This document shows positions 50,883-61,446 of a stretch of DNA of 64,000 nucleotides, one piece after another. The notes under the pieces are model-generated. The model was not told where the DNA came from, ran no database searches, and was given only the letters and a program-made list of their open reading frames with translations. The position numbers and the translations under genes were made by a program. The stretch comes from Butyrivibrio sp. AC2005 (GTDB taxonomy: Bacteria > Bacillota > Clostridia > Lachnospirales > Lachnospiraceae): positions 124,001-188,000 of the forward strand of contig NZ_AUJI01000011.1 of assembly GCF_000424145.1 (NCBI RefSeq), written 5' to 3'. The stretch's first letter is position 1. Every line of letters begins with the position of its first letter.

Positions 50883-50922
50883 AGAACCGGACACAAATAT
50901 TGTTACGCCGGTTCTTTTTTTT
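50883..50922 (+). terminator. Intrinsic terminator after rhaB
   Basis: AGAACCGG (50883-50890) pairs with CCGGTTCT (50908-50915) with a 17-nt loop, followed by a run of T. Confidence 0.85.
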
Positions 50923-51006
50923 ATAAAGAGTTTATTAGGTACATGACAAAAATTATATTAAAATATAATAGTAGATTTATGTTTTCTTATAAATACGCTG
51001 GTGATC

Positions 51007-54000
51007 ATGAAAAAACGTAAACTCTTTTTGGTATTTATATGCTTAATTATGACCGTGTGTTTCATGCGGCCTTTTTTTGCTGTTGCAAAGACCCATAATG
51101 CTAAAAAAGTCAGGGTGGGATGGTACGAATCAGCATATTGCTATACCGATAAATTTGGAAGGAAAATGGGTATGGCATACGAGTATCAGAGGAAAATTGC
51201 TGTTTATGCAGGCTGGGATTGCGAGTATGTTGAAGGCACCTGGACCGATCTTTTGGACAAACTACAAAGAGGTGAAATAGATATTCTCAGCGACGTTTCC
51301 TACACAGATGAGCGAGCAGTAACTATTCTTTATCCGACGCTTCCAATGGGGGAGGAGTCCTACTACATTTATATCAAAGCTGACAATAACGAGATGACGA
51401 TGGAGGATCTGAATACATTTAACGGGAAAAGGTTTGGAGTTTTCAGGGGAAGTATCCAGGAAGAGCTTGTAAAAAAATGGGCTAAAGATAACAGAATATA
51501 TCCGGAAATTGTTGAGATTGAAGCTGTATCTCCGGAAGATTTAGTACATCTACTTGATGTAGGCGAGATTGATGCCTTTGTTGCTACGGATACCTATGGA
51601 GGATTTGGGAATTGTTCTCCTGTCTGTAAGATAGGCGCTTCAGAGTACTATTTTGCTATTAGTAAAAATAGACCGGACTTGCTGTCAGATATTAATCTTG
51701 CTATGAGCAGAATCCAATATGAGGATCCCTATTATAATCAAAAACTATACGAAAAATATATTCTTTCCGTTAATTCCAGTGCATTTCTGACTAGAGAGGA
51801 AAGGGCATGGATAAAGGATCACGGACCTATCAGAGTGGGCTACAGGGATAATTATCTTCCTTTCTGTGATACGGATGAGGAGACTGGAGAACTGACAGGA
51901 GCACTAAAGGATTATCTTGATAATGCATCAGGCAGTCTTTTAAATGACAATTTAGACTTTGAAACTGTACCTTTTCCTTCCGTGGAAGATGCCATGGTTG
52001 CAATGCAAGATGGAGAGGTTGACTGCGTATTTCCTGTAAACTTAAGCTTTGATGAAAGTGAAAAAATAGATGCAATTTTGACAGACTCTCTTGTGGAGTC
52101 AGAAGTCTATACAGTTGTAAAGAACAATGCTTCAAATGATGTATATAATAATTCAGATTTAAAGGTTGCACTAGTTAAAGGAAATACAAGCTTTGAAACC
52201 TTTATTATGGACTATTATCCCGACTGTCAGGTGATTTTCTTTGATAATATCGAAGCATGCTTTGAAGCGGTTTCAGAAGGGACAGTGGACTGCATGTTTG
52301 TCAGCAGCTATCGTATATATCAGACGGATAAGATTCGCAATAGATATAAGCTGGCTTTGATTGCTACGGGAAAATACATCGAATCAGCGTTTGTTGTTCC
52401 TGAAAGTGAGATTCAATTATATTCAATTTTGAATAAAACCGTTAGTCTTGTTGGCGATGAGGCTGTACATTCTGCACTTTCAAAATACACGTATACGGAG
52501 GATAGAATAACCTTTCGCGAGTATGTGCGGGATAATCTCATTGCTGTTATTGTGGTTGTTTCAGCGACAGTAATTGTCATACTGCTTCTTGTAATCCGTC
52601 AGCAAAAGGCAGATAAAAAGGCGGCTGAAAAGCAAAGACTTATTACAGCAACTGAGTTTGATCATATCACAGGGCTGTATAATCGCGGGTTCTTCTACGA
52701 GTACGCTGCACAGATGTTTAAAGAACATCCTGAATATAAATATGATGCGGTGGTTTTAAACCTGGATCAGTTTCATACTGTTAATGCCTTATATGGCTGG
52801 GAATTCGGAGATATTGTTCTCAATGCGATAGGTGATGAAATCAAGATGTATCTGGATGAAACAGATGGTATCGCATGCAGATCTCAGGCAGACAGATTCA
52901 ATATATTCTGTAAGAGTACGGAGGATTATCAGCCACTTTTCGACCGCATTCAGAACAGGCTGGACAAGGTCTCGGGTAATGTAAGTGTGAGACTCAGAAT
53001 GGGTGTAATGCATTATCAGAAGGGAGTATCACCTATCCAGCTTTTTGATCATGCCCGTACAGCCTGCAATATGCTCCGCGGTGGAAACCACCAGCGAATA
53101 ATGGTATTTAATGACGACCTTAGAGAAAAGGAGCTCCGCGGACAGAGACTTCTGAGCGACTTAAAAAGAGCTATTGAAGAGCATGAGTTTCTTGTTTATT
53201 ATCAGCCTAAATTCGATATTATCAGCAATCCGCCAAAGCTTTGCTGTGCTGAAGCACTTGTACGCTGGAAGCATTCCGAGCTTGGAATGATATCTCCCGT
53301 TGAGTTTATCCCGCTTTTTGAGGAAAATTGCAAAATCGGAGAAGTGGACAGATATGTGTGGAGAGAGGTTGCAAGGCAGATAGCCTATTGGCGCGATAAG
53401 TACGGAGTTGTAATACCTGTATCCGTTAACCTGTCAAGACTCGATGTCTTTGACCCGGATCTGGAGCAGGTACTTCATGATCTGATAGAGGAAAACGGGC
53501 TAAGACGAAGTGACCTTGACCTTGAGGTTACAGAATCTGCATATACGGACAATTCAGACAAGGTAATTGAAATCGTGAGCCGCCTTAGGGAAAAGGGGCA
53601 TCATATAGAAATGGATGACTTTGGTACAGGTTATTCATCTCTTAGTATGCTCTCATCCATGCCTGTTGATATATTGAAGCTTGACAAGGCTTTCATCAAG
53701 AATATGGAGCATGACAAAAAGGATGTGCGCATGGTTGAGCTTATCCTTGATATAGCAAAGGGACTTATGGTTCCTGTGGTTGCAGAAGGAGTTGAGACAA
53801 GAGAACAGCTTGATTTTCTGAGGGCAAGAGGCTGCGAGATGGTGCAGGGATTCTACTTCTCGCCTCCTGTTCCGGCTTCTGAATTTGAGGAAAAATTCGT
53901 GACAAAGGAGATGCTTGGTGATACTGATGAGAATAAGCAGCTCGCCAGAATCTGGTATACAAATGAAGAGGGCTATATAGAAGAGGCAGAAACTGACAGA

Positions 54001-54960
54001 CAGCACCAAATGTCCGGAGAGTTTGCAAGACTTCTTGCTGAGAATGCTGAGCTTAGGAAGGAGGCTGACGCCAATCGTAAGATTGCTGAATTACAGCAGT
54101 CTGTTTCGGCTCTGCTTAAGCATATGCCTGCAATGACTTTTTCAAAGGATGTGAATACAAGAATCTATCTTGCCTGCAATCAGGCCTTTGCTGATTATGC
54201 GCATAAAGAAACACCTGAGGGAGTTGTAGGACTGACAGATTTTGAGATTTTTGATGAAGAGACAGCGCAGCATTTCATAGAGGATGACAAAAAGGCACTC
54301 TCTATGGATAAACCGCATATTTTCTTCGAGGATGTACCTGATGCTGTAGGTAATCCGCGAAGATTCCAGACAACGAAGCTTAAATTTGTCGATGCAACAG
54401 GAAGAGAGTGTCTTCTTGGTCTTTGTCAGGATGTTACTGATGCAATGCTCATTAAACAGGAATATGATGAGAAACTTGCTCATGTGACTATCCAGGCTCA
54501 TATTGATGCACTCACAGGTATTAAGAATAAAAATGCCTATCAGGAAGAGGAGAAGAGATTAAACCGCATGATCACGGAACTGCATCACCCTGAGTTTGCT
54601 GTGACCATATTGGATATTAATGATTTAAAGAAGGTAAATGATACCAAAGGACATAAGGCCGGAGATGAATATATTTGCAGAGCCAGCAGGATTATTTGCA
54701 GTATTTTTAAACACAGTCCTGTTTTTCGAATTGGCGGTGATGAGTTTGTAGTAATCTCACAAGGAGAGGACTATGAGAATATAGATAATCTTATAGGAGA
54801 AATTGAGACTCATAATGAAACTGCTGTTAAGGAAAATGTTCTTGTAATTGCCTGTGGCATGGAAAGATACAACAATGAAGATTCAGTGGCTGAAGTATTT
54901 GAGGTCGCTGATAAGAAAATGTATAAAAATAAAAAGAGCTTAAAGAAAATGACCGGGTAA
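51007..54960 (+). CDS. Dual SBP-sensor, degenerate GGDEF - EAL - PAS - GGDEF cyclic-di-GMP protein
   Basis: The ATG at 51007 or the GTG at 51001 starts it; no strong ribosome site is visible. The 1,317-residue product has a signal segment (LFLVFICLIMTVCFMRPFFA), two tandem SBP_bac_3 sensor domains (about 30-260 and 270-500), a TM helix (LIAVIVVVSATVIVILLLVI), a GGDEF domain whose signature is replaced by SQADRF (626-631), an EAL domain with EALVRW (749-751 on) and DDFGTGYSSLSML, a PAS-like domain, and a C-terminal GGDEF with intact GGDEF (1243-1247). It could both make and destroy c-di-GMP in response to an extracellular amino acid or small solute. Confidence 0.88.
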   Translation: MKKRKLFLVFICLIMTVCFMRPFFAVAKTHNAKKVRVGWYESAYCYTDKFGRKMGMAYEYQRKIAVYAGWDCEYVEGTWTDLLDKLQRGEIDILSDVSYTDERAVTILYPTLPMGEESYYIYIKADNNEMTMEDLNTFNGKRFGVFRGSIQEELVKKWAKDNRIYPEIVEIEAVSPEDLVHLLDVGEIDAFVATDTYGGFGNCSPVCKIGASEYYFAISKNRPDLLSDINLAMSRIQYEDPYYNQKLYEKYILSVNSSAFLTREERAWIKDHGPIRVGYRDNYLPFCDTDEETGELTGALKDYLDNASGSLLNDNLDFETVPFPSVEDAMVAMQDGEVDCVFPVNLSFDESEKIDAILTDSLVESEVYTVVKNNASNDVYNNSDLKVALVKGNTSFETFIMDYYPDCQVIFFDNIEACFEAVSEGTVDCMFVSSYRIYQTDKIRNRYKLALIATGKYIESAFVVPESEIQLYSILNKTVSLVGDEAVHSALSKYTYTEDRITFREYVRDNLIAVIVVVSATVIVILLLVIRQQKADKKAAEKQRLITATEFDHITGLYNRGFFYEYAAQMFKEHPEYKYDAVVLNLDQFHTVNALYGWEFGDIVLNAIGDEIKMYLDETDGIACRSQADRFNIFCKSTEDYQPLFDRIQNRLDKVSGNVSVRLRMGVMHYQKGVSPIQLFDHARTACNMLRGGNHQRIMVFNDDLREKELRGQRLLSDLKRAIEEHEFLVYYQPKFDIISNPPKLCCAEALVRWKHSELGMISPVEFIPLFEENCKIGEVDRYVWREVARQIAYWRDKYGVVIPVSVNLSRLDVFDPDLEQVLHDLIEENGLRRSDLDLEVTESAYTDNSDKVIEIVSRLREKGHHIEMDDFGTGYSSLSMLSSMPVDILKLDKAFIKNMEHDKKDVRMVELILDIAKGLMVPVVAEGVETREQLDFLRARGCEMVQGFYFSPPVPASEFEEKFVTKEMLGDTDENKQLARIWYTNEEGYIEEAETDRQHQMSGEFARLLAENAELRKEADANRKIAELQQSVSALLKHMPAMTFSKDVNTRIYLACNQAFADYAHKETPEGVVGLTDFEIFDEETAQHFIEDDKKALSMDKPHIFFEDVPDAVGNPRRFQTTKLKFVDATGRECLLGLCQDVTDAMLIKQEYDEKLAHVTIQAHIDALTGIKNKNAYQEEEKRLNRMITELHHPEFAVTILDINDLKKVNDTKGHKAGDEYICRASRIICSIFKHSPVFRIGGDEFVVISQGEDYENIDNLIGEIETHNETAVKENVLVIACGMERYNNEDSVAEVFEVADKKMYKNKKSLKKMTG

Positions 54961-55063
54961 AAATAAATTTATTGGTTTTTAATTAAAATTATTCCCGAAA
55001 TATTGTATGATTAAACAGTAATGGTATGTCAAAATGACAAGATTTGCTTAGTAGGATATTGCT

Positions 55064-57190
55064 ATGCAATTACACATAAATTATGAGGGGAAAAAGAGAA
55101 TAAAGCTGGCCGCTCTTGTAGTGTCAGCGATCATAATAAATGTACTTTTGTACTTTGTTATGAGTAATCTTGGTGCACCACTTTATCTGGACACCATTGG
55201 AACAATATTGGTAACAATAGTAGCAGGTCCCTATTTTGGGATTATGTCTGCCGTTTGCACCAATACTCTTTGCATGCTCTTTAACAGAGATGCCATTTAC
55301 TTTTCAGCGGTAAATGCGCTTATTGCTGTTCATACGTTCTCCTTTGTGAGAAAACGTCCCATAAATAAAGTAAATGCAATAGTTAAACTGGTTTTGCTTC
55401 TGGCAGTTGTAACCGGTTCATTAAGTACGCTCATTCAGTGGCTTCTGGGTGATGTACAGAGTACAGTATCCGGAAAACATGCTATGGGCTTTTCTGAAGC
55501 AACGGGATTTCCTTTTCTTCTTGCTGCACTTCTGCTTAACATCACAATTAACATAATCGATAAGGGAATAACAACTGTTGTTGCGATTGTTTTAATTCAG
55601 CTTACACCGGAAACGATAGTTCAGAGCTTTAAGACCAGTACGATTAAGCAGACCTGGGAATCACTTCTTAAATATCAGAATAACGGGAAAAATAAAAAAG
55701 GCATCAAACGATCTGTAAGAACACGTGAGACCTTCTCACTCCTTGTGACATCATTTGCCATTGTGATTGCAATGTCCTGGATAGGCCTCAGTCTTTATTA
55801 CAACAGTTCAAAAGAATCAAGTATTGAGCATGGCTATACGGCGGCTAAATTTGCTGCAGAAATAATAGATCCCACTAAGGTGGATGAATATATTGAGAAT
55901 GGTGAGAACGCACCGGGATATAAAGAAACAGAGGAAATGCTTGCAAGAATACGTGATAATACGCCTGATGTTGACTATTTATACGTAACTAAAGTCCAGG
56001 AAGACGGTTACTATATGGTGTTTAATCCTTACAAGGAGGATGAACCTCGTATTGAACCCGGTGTTTTAATGCCATATACAGATTTTTTTATTCCTTATTT
56101 GCCTGCACTTTTATCAGGGGAGGGGATAGACACTATAGAATATCCCGAGGATGGCGGTAAAACTCTGAGTGTTGTTTATCCTGTTAAGGACGAAGAGGGA
56201 AATACAGTTTGTTATACAAACAGTGACATTTCACTGGATTATATGACTGATTACATGACTGATTTTATTATCAGAGTGCTGCTTATTCTTGCAGGACTTT
56301 TCATACTTCTTATTGGGTATGAAATGTGGATGACAAGTATTTATTCTACTTTTCCGATAACAAGCATGACTGAGTGCGTGGACCGGTTTGCTGAAAGTGG
56401 TGATGACCAGCAGACTCTGGATGAAAATGTTAAGGAGATTCGCTCTCTTGGTATTAAAACAGGTGACGAAATTGAGAAATTGTACCATACCCTGTGTGAT
56501 ATGACCCTGAATCAGGCAGAGCAGATGAGAAATATCAGGCGGTTGTCCGAATCAACCATGAAGATGCAGGACGGTCTTATTCTGACCATGGCAGATATGG
56601 TCGAGAGCCGCGACTCGGATACCGGTGCGCATGTTCAGAAGACAGCGGCTTATGTAAAGATAATAGTGGAAGGGCTTAAGAAAAAGGGATATTACGCTGA
56701 AAAGATAACACCTAAATTCATCTCGGATGTTGTGAGATCAGCCCCGCTTCATGATGTGGGAAAAATAAATATATCCGATAAGATACTTAACAAACCCGGA
56801 AAGCTTACGGATGAAGAGTTTGAGATTATGAAAACTCATACTACAGCCGGAAAAGAGATAATAGAGAAGGCTATAAGCACCGTAAAAGGAGGAAGCTACC
56901 TTAAGGAAGCAAGGAATATGGCCGCTTATCACCACGAAAGGTGGGACGGAAAGGGGTATCCTGACGGACTTCACGGAGAGGTTATTCCTTTATCCGCAAG
57001 AATAATGGCAGTTGCGGATGTATTTGATGCACTTACTTCCAAGCGAGTATACAAACCGGCATATCCGCTTGAAAAAGCACTGGATATATTAAGGGATGGT
57101 GCCGGTACACAGTTTGATCCCAAATGTGTTGAAGTATTTTTGGAATCCATGCCTGAAATACTGGTTATTCTGAATAAATATAACCAGTGA
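55064..57190 (+). CDS. Membrane HD-GYP phosphodiesterase with Cache-like sensor
   Basis: 708 residues. A 5-6 helix N-terminal membrane region (to about 190) resembles ECF/substrate-binding membrane sensors. Another TM and an extracytoplasmic sensor (about 240-400, with VDYLYVTKVQEDGYYMVFNPYKED) are followed by a TM and an HD-GYP domain. The latter has all hallmarks: LHDVGKINISDKIL, MKTHTTAGKEI and YHHERWDGKGYPDGLHGE. It should cleave c-di-GMP. No ribosome site is evident near the ATG (AGTAGGATATTGCT upstream). It starts 103 bp after the previous gene. Confidence 0.88.
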   Translation: MQLHINYEGKKRIKLAALVVSAIIINVLLYFVMSNLGAPLYLDTIGTILVTIVAGPYFGIMSAVCTNTLCMLFNRDAIYFSAVNALIAVHTFSFVRKRPINKVNAIVKLVLLLAVVTGSLSTLIQWLLGDVQSTVSGKHAMGFSEATGFPFLLAALLLNITINIIDKGITTVVAIVLIQLTPETIVQSFKTSTIKQTWESLLKYQNNGKNKKGIKRSVRTRETFSLLVTSFAIVIAMSWIGLSLYYNSSKESSIEHGYTAAKFAAEIIDPTKVDEYIENGENAPGYKETEEMLARIRDNTPDVDYLYVTKVQEDGYYMVFNPYKEDEPRIEPGVLMPYTDFFIPYLPALLSGEGIDTIEYPEDGGKTLSVVYPVKDEEGNTVCYTNSDISLDYMTDYMTDFIIRVLLILAGLFILLIGYEMWMTSIYSTFPITSMTECVDRFAESGDDQQTLDENVKEIRSLGIKTGDEIEKLYHTLCDMTLNQAEQMRNIRRLSESTMKMQDGLILTMADMVESRDSDTGAHVQKTAAYVKIIVEGLKKKGYYAEKITPKFISDVVRSAPLHDVGKINISDKILNKPGKLTDEEFEIMKTHTTAGKEIIEKAISTVKGGSYLKEARNMAAYHHERWDGKGYPDGLHGEVIPLSARIMAVADVFDALTSKRVYKPAYPLEKALDILRDGAGTQFDPKCVEVFLESMPEILVILNKYNQ

Positions 57191-57205
57191 CAACGGAGGC
57201 TATTT

Positions 57206-60200
57206 GTGGCAAATAAGTTTTTTAGGCTGAAAAAACTTAATATGCTAATGGCAGTTATTCCCATGACTCTGCTTTTGCTCTCAGGGCAGAAGGTACTGTC
57301 TGCTGAGGATGAGACAACAAAAGTGGGTGGGGGATATGCTATTTCCGGACAGACACCGCAGGTGGGATATACTGCGGAGCTTTATGATGCCTCAAACGGG
57401 CTTATAACCTCTGATGCCAATTGCATTTTATGTGCCAGCGATGGCTCAATGTGGATAGGCGGCTACAGCGGAATTCTCCGCTATGATGGCACGACCTTTG
57501 AAAAGCTTGATCCGTCCGATGGACTGACCAGCGGAAGAGGTCTGTTTGAAGACAGCAGAGGCAGAATCTTTGTAGCTACCAACGATAATGGTGTTGTTGT
57601 GATCGATGGAGAAGAGCGTACACATTACACCTATAAGGAAGGATTGCCGTCATCTTCAATCAGAGTATTTGCCGAGGATGCTGATGGAAATGTTTTCGTG
57701 GGTACTACATCGGGTGTGGCATACATAACTCCTGACGGAAAACTTAAAAATATAGATAATGAAAGAATTAATGATGAGCGAATACTAAGACTTGATGCGG
57801 ATACTTCCGGAAGAATCTATGGACAGACAAAAAACGGAATTATTTTTTCAATAGATAATTGTAAAATTTCTGAAGTTTATGCCTCAGAAGAGCTTGGAAT
57901 GGAGACTATAACGTCCATTCTTGCGGACCCTGAAGCTGAAGGCAAGGTATACATAATTACTCAGGGTAATGCCGTTTATTACGGGGATTTTGGCTCAAGA
58001 GCAATAAATATGATAAGAGCGACAATCTATGCGCTGGACAATCTTCATTGGATAAGCTATGACTGCGGTCGTGTGTGGATATCTTCTAAGGACGGCATTG
58101 GATATATGGAAGATAAGAAGCACTTCAAGCTTATCAGTGATCTTCCTGTCAATAATTCAATTGAAATGACAACTTCGGACTATCAGGGGAATTTGTGGGT
58201 TGCTTCCTCTTCACAGGGTGTGATGAAGGTTGTGGCAAATAATTTCTTTAATCTGTCTGAAGAAGCCGGGATACGTGAGACAGTCACCAACGCATGCTGC
58301 CTTTATAAGGAAAAACTGTATGTTGGAACAGATTATGGGCTTTCTGTAGTTGATGGGAACGACAGGCCTGTTACCAACACTCTGACCCAAATATTAAAGG
58401 ATATCAAGATAAGATGCATCATGAAGGACAGTAAAGGTAATCTATGGATATCCACTGATACTGAAGGCAGAGGTCTGATGCGGGTTAGTGATGACGGTGA
58501 GTTTTCACTTTTTACTATGGTTAACGGAATGCCCAGTAACGAGGTAAGAAGTACTTACGAAACTGCTGATGGAAGAATTATCGTATTAACAAACGGCGGA
58601 CTTGCCATAATCAAAAATAATGAAGTGGTAAAAACCATAAGCGCAGAGGATGGAATTAAAAACACAGTCTTTTTCTCGGCTGCTGAAGGCTTTGACGGAA
58701 AAATATATATCGGAACTGACGGGGATGGAATATACGTGCTGGATGGTGACAATATGTCCAGAATAGGCAGGGACGAAGGCCTTACCAGTGATGTTGTGAC
58801 CAGAATTAAAAAGGACGAAAAGAATGGCTTATTATGGATTATTACCTCCAATTCCATAGAGTATATGAAGGACGGAGTTATCACGAATGTGTCAACATTT
58901 CCGTACAACAATAACTATGAGATGTTCTTTGATAATGATGGGTTCGCCTGGGTTCTTGCAGCCTGCGGTATATATAAAATAAAAGCAGAGGATATCCTTT
59001 CTGATAATATAGAGGAATACAGGCTTTATACTGCTTCGAACGGGCTCCCTTTTCCTATAACTGCAAACTCCTTTAGTGCGCAGGACGAGGACGGGAAATT
59101 ATATATTTCCGGAAGAAATGGTGTTATACGGGCAAACACCGACCATTTCTTTGAGGGGAAAACAGAGATAAGAGTTGCAATTAAGAGTGTGACCTTGGGT
59201 GATACAGAGATTTTACCCAATGACAACGGAAAATATATTATTCCTCCATCAAATGAACGTATTATAATTCAGGCATCAGTAATGGACTACACCATGCTTA
59301 ATCCTACGGTCAAACTTCATCTGGATGGAAGTGAGGATCCGGGGATTACTGTGCCAAGGAGTGAGCTTACTACATTGGAATACACAGCGCTTCCCTATGG
59401 TGACTATAAGCTTCACTTACAGGTTATTGGGGATAATGAAGAAGATATAATCACGGAAACATCCTTTGATATTTCAAAAAGGCCACGACTTTCTGAGCTT
59501 TTTATCATTAGAATAATATTCTCGTTAATTATTGCTGTCACTGCCGCCTTTATTGTTTATAAAGTAATGAAGGCTACCATTATCAGCAGACAGTATAATG
59601 AGATAAGGCTGGCCAAGGAAGAGGCAGACAGGGCGAATACGGCAAAGACAAGGTTCCTTGCAAATATTTCGCACGAGATAAGAACGCCCATAAATACAAT
59701 CATGGGAATGAATGAGATGGTTATGAGGGAGGATGCTACAGGTGTTCCCAAGAACTATTTCATGTCAATGATGAACTATGCTTTCGATATAAAAAGTGCA
59801 TCGGAGTCTTTGCTTGGTCTTATCAATGACCTGCTGGATATCTCAAAGATTGAATCCGGCAAGATGCATCTTGTTGAGAAGGATTATGATGTACAGGAGA
59901 TGCTGCGTTCTGTTGTAAGCATGATCCGTGTCAGAAGTACCCAGAAGGAGCTTACTTTTGATGTTGTAGTTGATGAGATGATACCGAAGCGCCTTTACGG
60001 TGACAGCGGCAAGGTAAGACAGATTATAGTAAACCTTCTTACAAATGCGGTTAAATATACGGAGTATGGCGGCTTTATACTTAATGTTTCCATGGTGAAA
60101 AGAGAAAATGACATCTGCGATCTATGCTTCCTTGTTAAGGATACCGGAATAGGTATAAAGGAAGAGGATATGGAGAAGCTCTTTACAGCTTATGAGAGAC

Positions 60201-61429
60201 TAGATGAAGAGAAAAACAGCGGAATTCAGGGAACAGGACTTGGCCTTGATATTTCGAGAAGATTTGCGGAACTCATGGGTGGAAGTATTACCTGTAACAG
60301 TATTTATGGTGAAGGCTCTGAGTTTATATTAAATATCACGCAGAAAATCGTTGACCCTGAACCTATAGGTGTTTTCATAGAACATGACGACAGTCAGGTG
60401 AAGGGGCCTCACATTCCTAAGTTTGTTGCTCCTGATGCGGATGTCCTGGTAGTGGATGATAATCCAATGAACCTTAGTGTAATACAGGGACTTCTTAAGG
60501 CGACCAAGGTATTTGTTACAACTGCGGCAAGCGGACCGGAGTGTCTTGAGAAAATTCAGGACAGTAAATACAATGTAATTTTCCTGGATCATATGATGCC
60601 TGAAATGGACGGTATAGAGACTCTTCGTGAGCTTCGTAAAATTGATACCGATACACCGGTATATGCCCTTACTGCCAATACCTCGGAGAGTGAAGAGTAC
60701 TATAAGGAAATGGGATTTAACGGATATCTGGCAAAGCCCATCGACAGCGTGATTCTTGAAGAAACCATCATGAGGCATCTTCCTGAGGAAATGATGGAAA
60801 AGCCTAATGCGGAAGACTACATGGATGTTCTGACGGAAATACCCGAGGAGCTTAAGTGGATCTATGATATTACTGAGATCAATGTGGACGAAGGTATAAA
60901 GAACTCCGGAGGAATAGGAAGCTTTATCTTCTCGCTTCAGCTTTTCCTTGATACAATTGATGGGAATGCAATAGTAATACAGGACGCTTATAATGAAAAG
61001 AATATAAGACTCTATACCATAAAGGTTCATGCCCTGAAGAGCTCAGCGAGAATAATCGGTGCGCTGGAGCTTGGAAAAATGGCAGCGGCGCTTGAAGAAG
61101 CCGGTAATAGAGAAGATATAAAATTCATTAGTGAAAATACGGATAAATTCGTAAATGACTACCTTGCCTTTAAGGAGCTTCTCGGAAGAATCAGGATAGA
61201 GGAGCAGGGTAGTGATGATAAAGAAGAAATCTCACCTGAGGAGCTTGCAGATGCGTACAATGCGCTTTCTGAAGTTGTTCCTCAGTTTGATTACGATGCA
61301 GTTGAGATGATTTTAGGTCAGCTTAAGTCCTTTAAACTGCCCAAAGAGGATGCAGAGAAGGTGGCTGAGCTTGAGAAAATGCTGAGAGTTTTTGATTGGG
61401 ATGGCATGGAAGCGCTGATTTCAAAGTAA
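57206..61429 (+). CDS. Hybrid histidine kinase with Reg_prop propeller sensor (HTCS-like), REC and HPt domains
   Basis: The start is GTG at 57206 after GGAGG. The 1,407-residue product has a signal segment, about 14 two-component propeller repeats (NGLITSDAN, DGLTSGRGLFEDSRG, EGLPSSSIRVFAEDADG and more), a Y_Y_Y beta domain, one TM (LFIIRIIFSLIIAVTAAFIV), a dimerisation helix, HisKA with His823 (ISHEIRTPINTIMG), HATPase (DTGIGIKEEDMEKLF; GTGLGLDI), a receiver with Asp1128 (FLDHMMPEMDG), and an HPt domain with His1275 (VHALKSSARI). There is no AraC output domain. The phosphorelay output is likely the response regulator that follows after 17 bp. Confidence 0.9.
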   Translation: MANKFFRLKKLNMLMAVIPMTLLLLSGQKVLSAEDETTKVGGGYAISGQTPQVGYTAELYDASNGLITSDANCILCASDGSMWIGGYSGILRYDGTTFEKLDPSDGLTSGRGLFEDSRGRIFVATNDNGVVVIDGEERTHYTYKEGLPSSSIRVFAEDADGNVFVGTTSGVAYITPDGKLKNIDNERINDERILRLDADTSGRIYGQTKNGIIFSIDNCKISEVYASEELGMETITSILADPEAEGKVYIITQGNAVYYGDFGSRAINMIRATIYALDNLHWISYDCGRVWISSKDGIGYMEDKKHFKLISDLPVNNSIEMTTSDYQGNLWVASSSQGVMKVVANNFFNLSEEAGIRETVTNACCLYKEKLYVGTDYGLSVVDGNDRPVTNTLTQILKDIKIRCIMKDSKGNLWISTDTEGRGLMRVSDDGEFSLFTMVNGMPSNEVRSTYETADGRIIVLTNGGLAIIKNNEVVKTISAEDGIKNTVFFSAAEGFDGKIYIGTDGDGIYVLDGDNMSRIGRDEGLTSDVVTRIKKDEKNGLLWIITSNSIEYMKDGVITNVSTFPYNNNYEMFFDNDGFAWVLAACGIYKIKAEDILSDNIEEYRLYTASNGLPFPITANSFSAQDEDGKLYISGRNGVIRANTDHFFEGKTEIRVAIKSVTLGDTEILPNDNGKYIIPPSNERIIIQASVMDYTMLNPTVKLHLDGSEDPGITVPRSELTTLEYTALPYGDYKLHLQVIGDNEEDIITETSFDISKRPRLSELFIIRIIFSLIIAVTAAFIVYKVMKATIISRQYNEIRLAKEEADRANTAKTRFLANISHEIRTPINTIMGMNEMVMREDATGVPKNYFMSMMNYAFDIKSASESLLGLINDLLDISKIESGKMHLVEKDYDVQEMLRSVVSMIRVRSTQKELTFDVVVDEMIPKRLYGDSGKVRQIIVNLLTNAVKYTEYGGFILNVSMVKRENDICDLCFLVKDTGIGIKEEDMEKLFTAYERLDEEKNSGIQGTGLGLDISRRFAELMGGSITCNSIYGEGSEFILNITQKIVDPEPIGVFIEHDDSQVKGPHIPKFVAPDADVLVVDDNPMNLSVIQGLLKATKVFVTTAASGPECLEKIQDSKYNVIFLDHMMPEMDGIETLRELRKIDTDTPVYALTANTSESEEYYKEMGFNGYLAKPIDSVILEETIMRHLPEEMMEKPNAEDYMDVLTEIPEELKWIYDITEINVDEGIKNSGGIGSFIFSLQLFLDTIDGNAIVIQDAYNEKNIRLYTIKVHALKSSARIIGALELGKMAAALEEAGNREDIKFISENTDKFVNDYLAFKELLGRIRIEEQGSDDKEEISPEELADAYNALSEVVPQFDYDAVEMILGQLKSFKLPKEDAEKVAELEKMLRVFDWDGMEALISK

Positions 61430-61446
61430 ACGCGAAGGGAGTAGTT

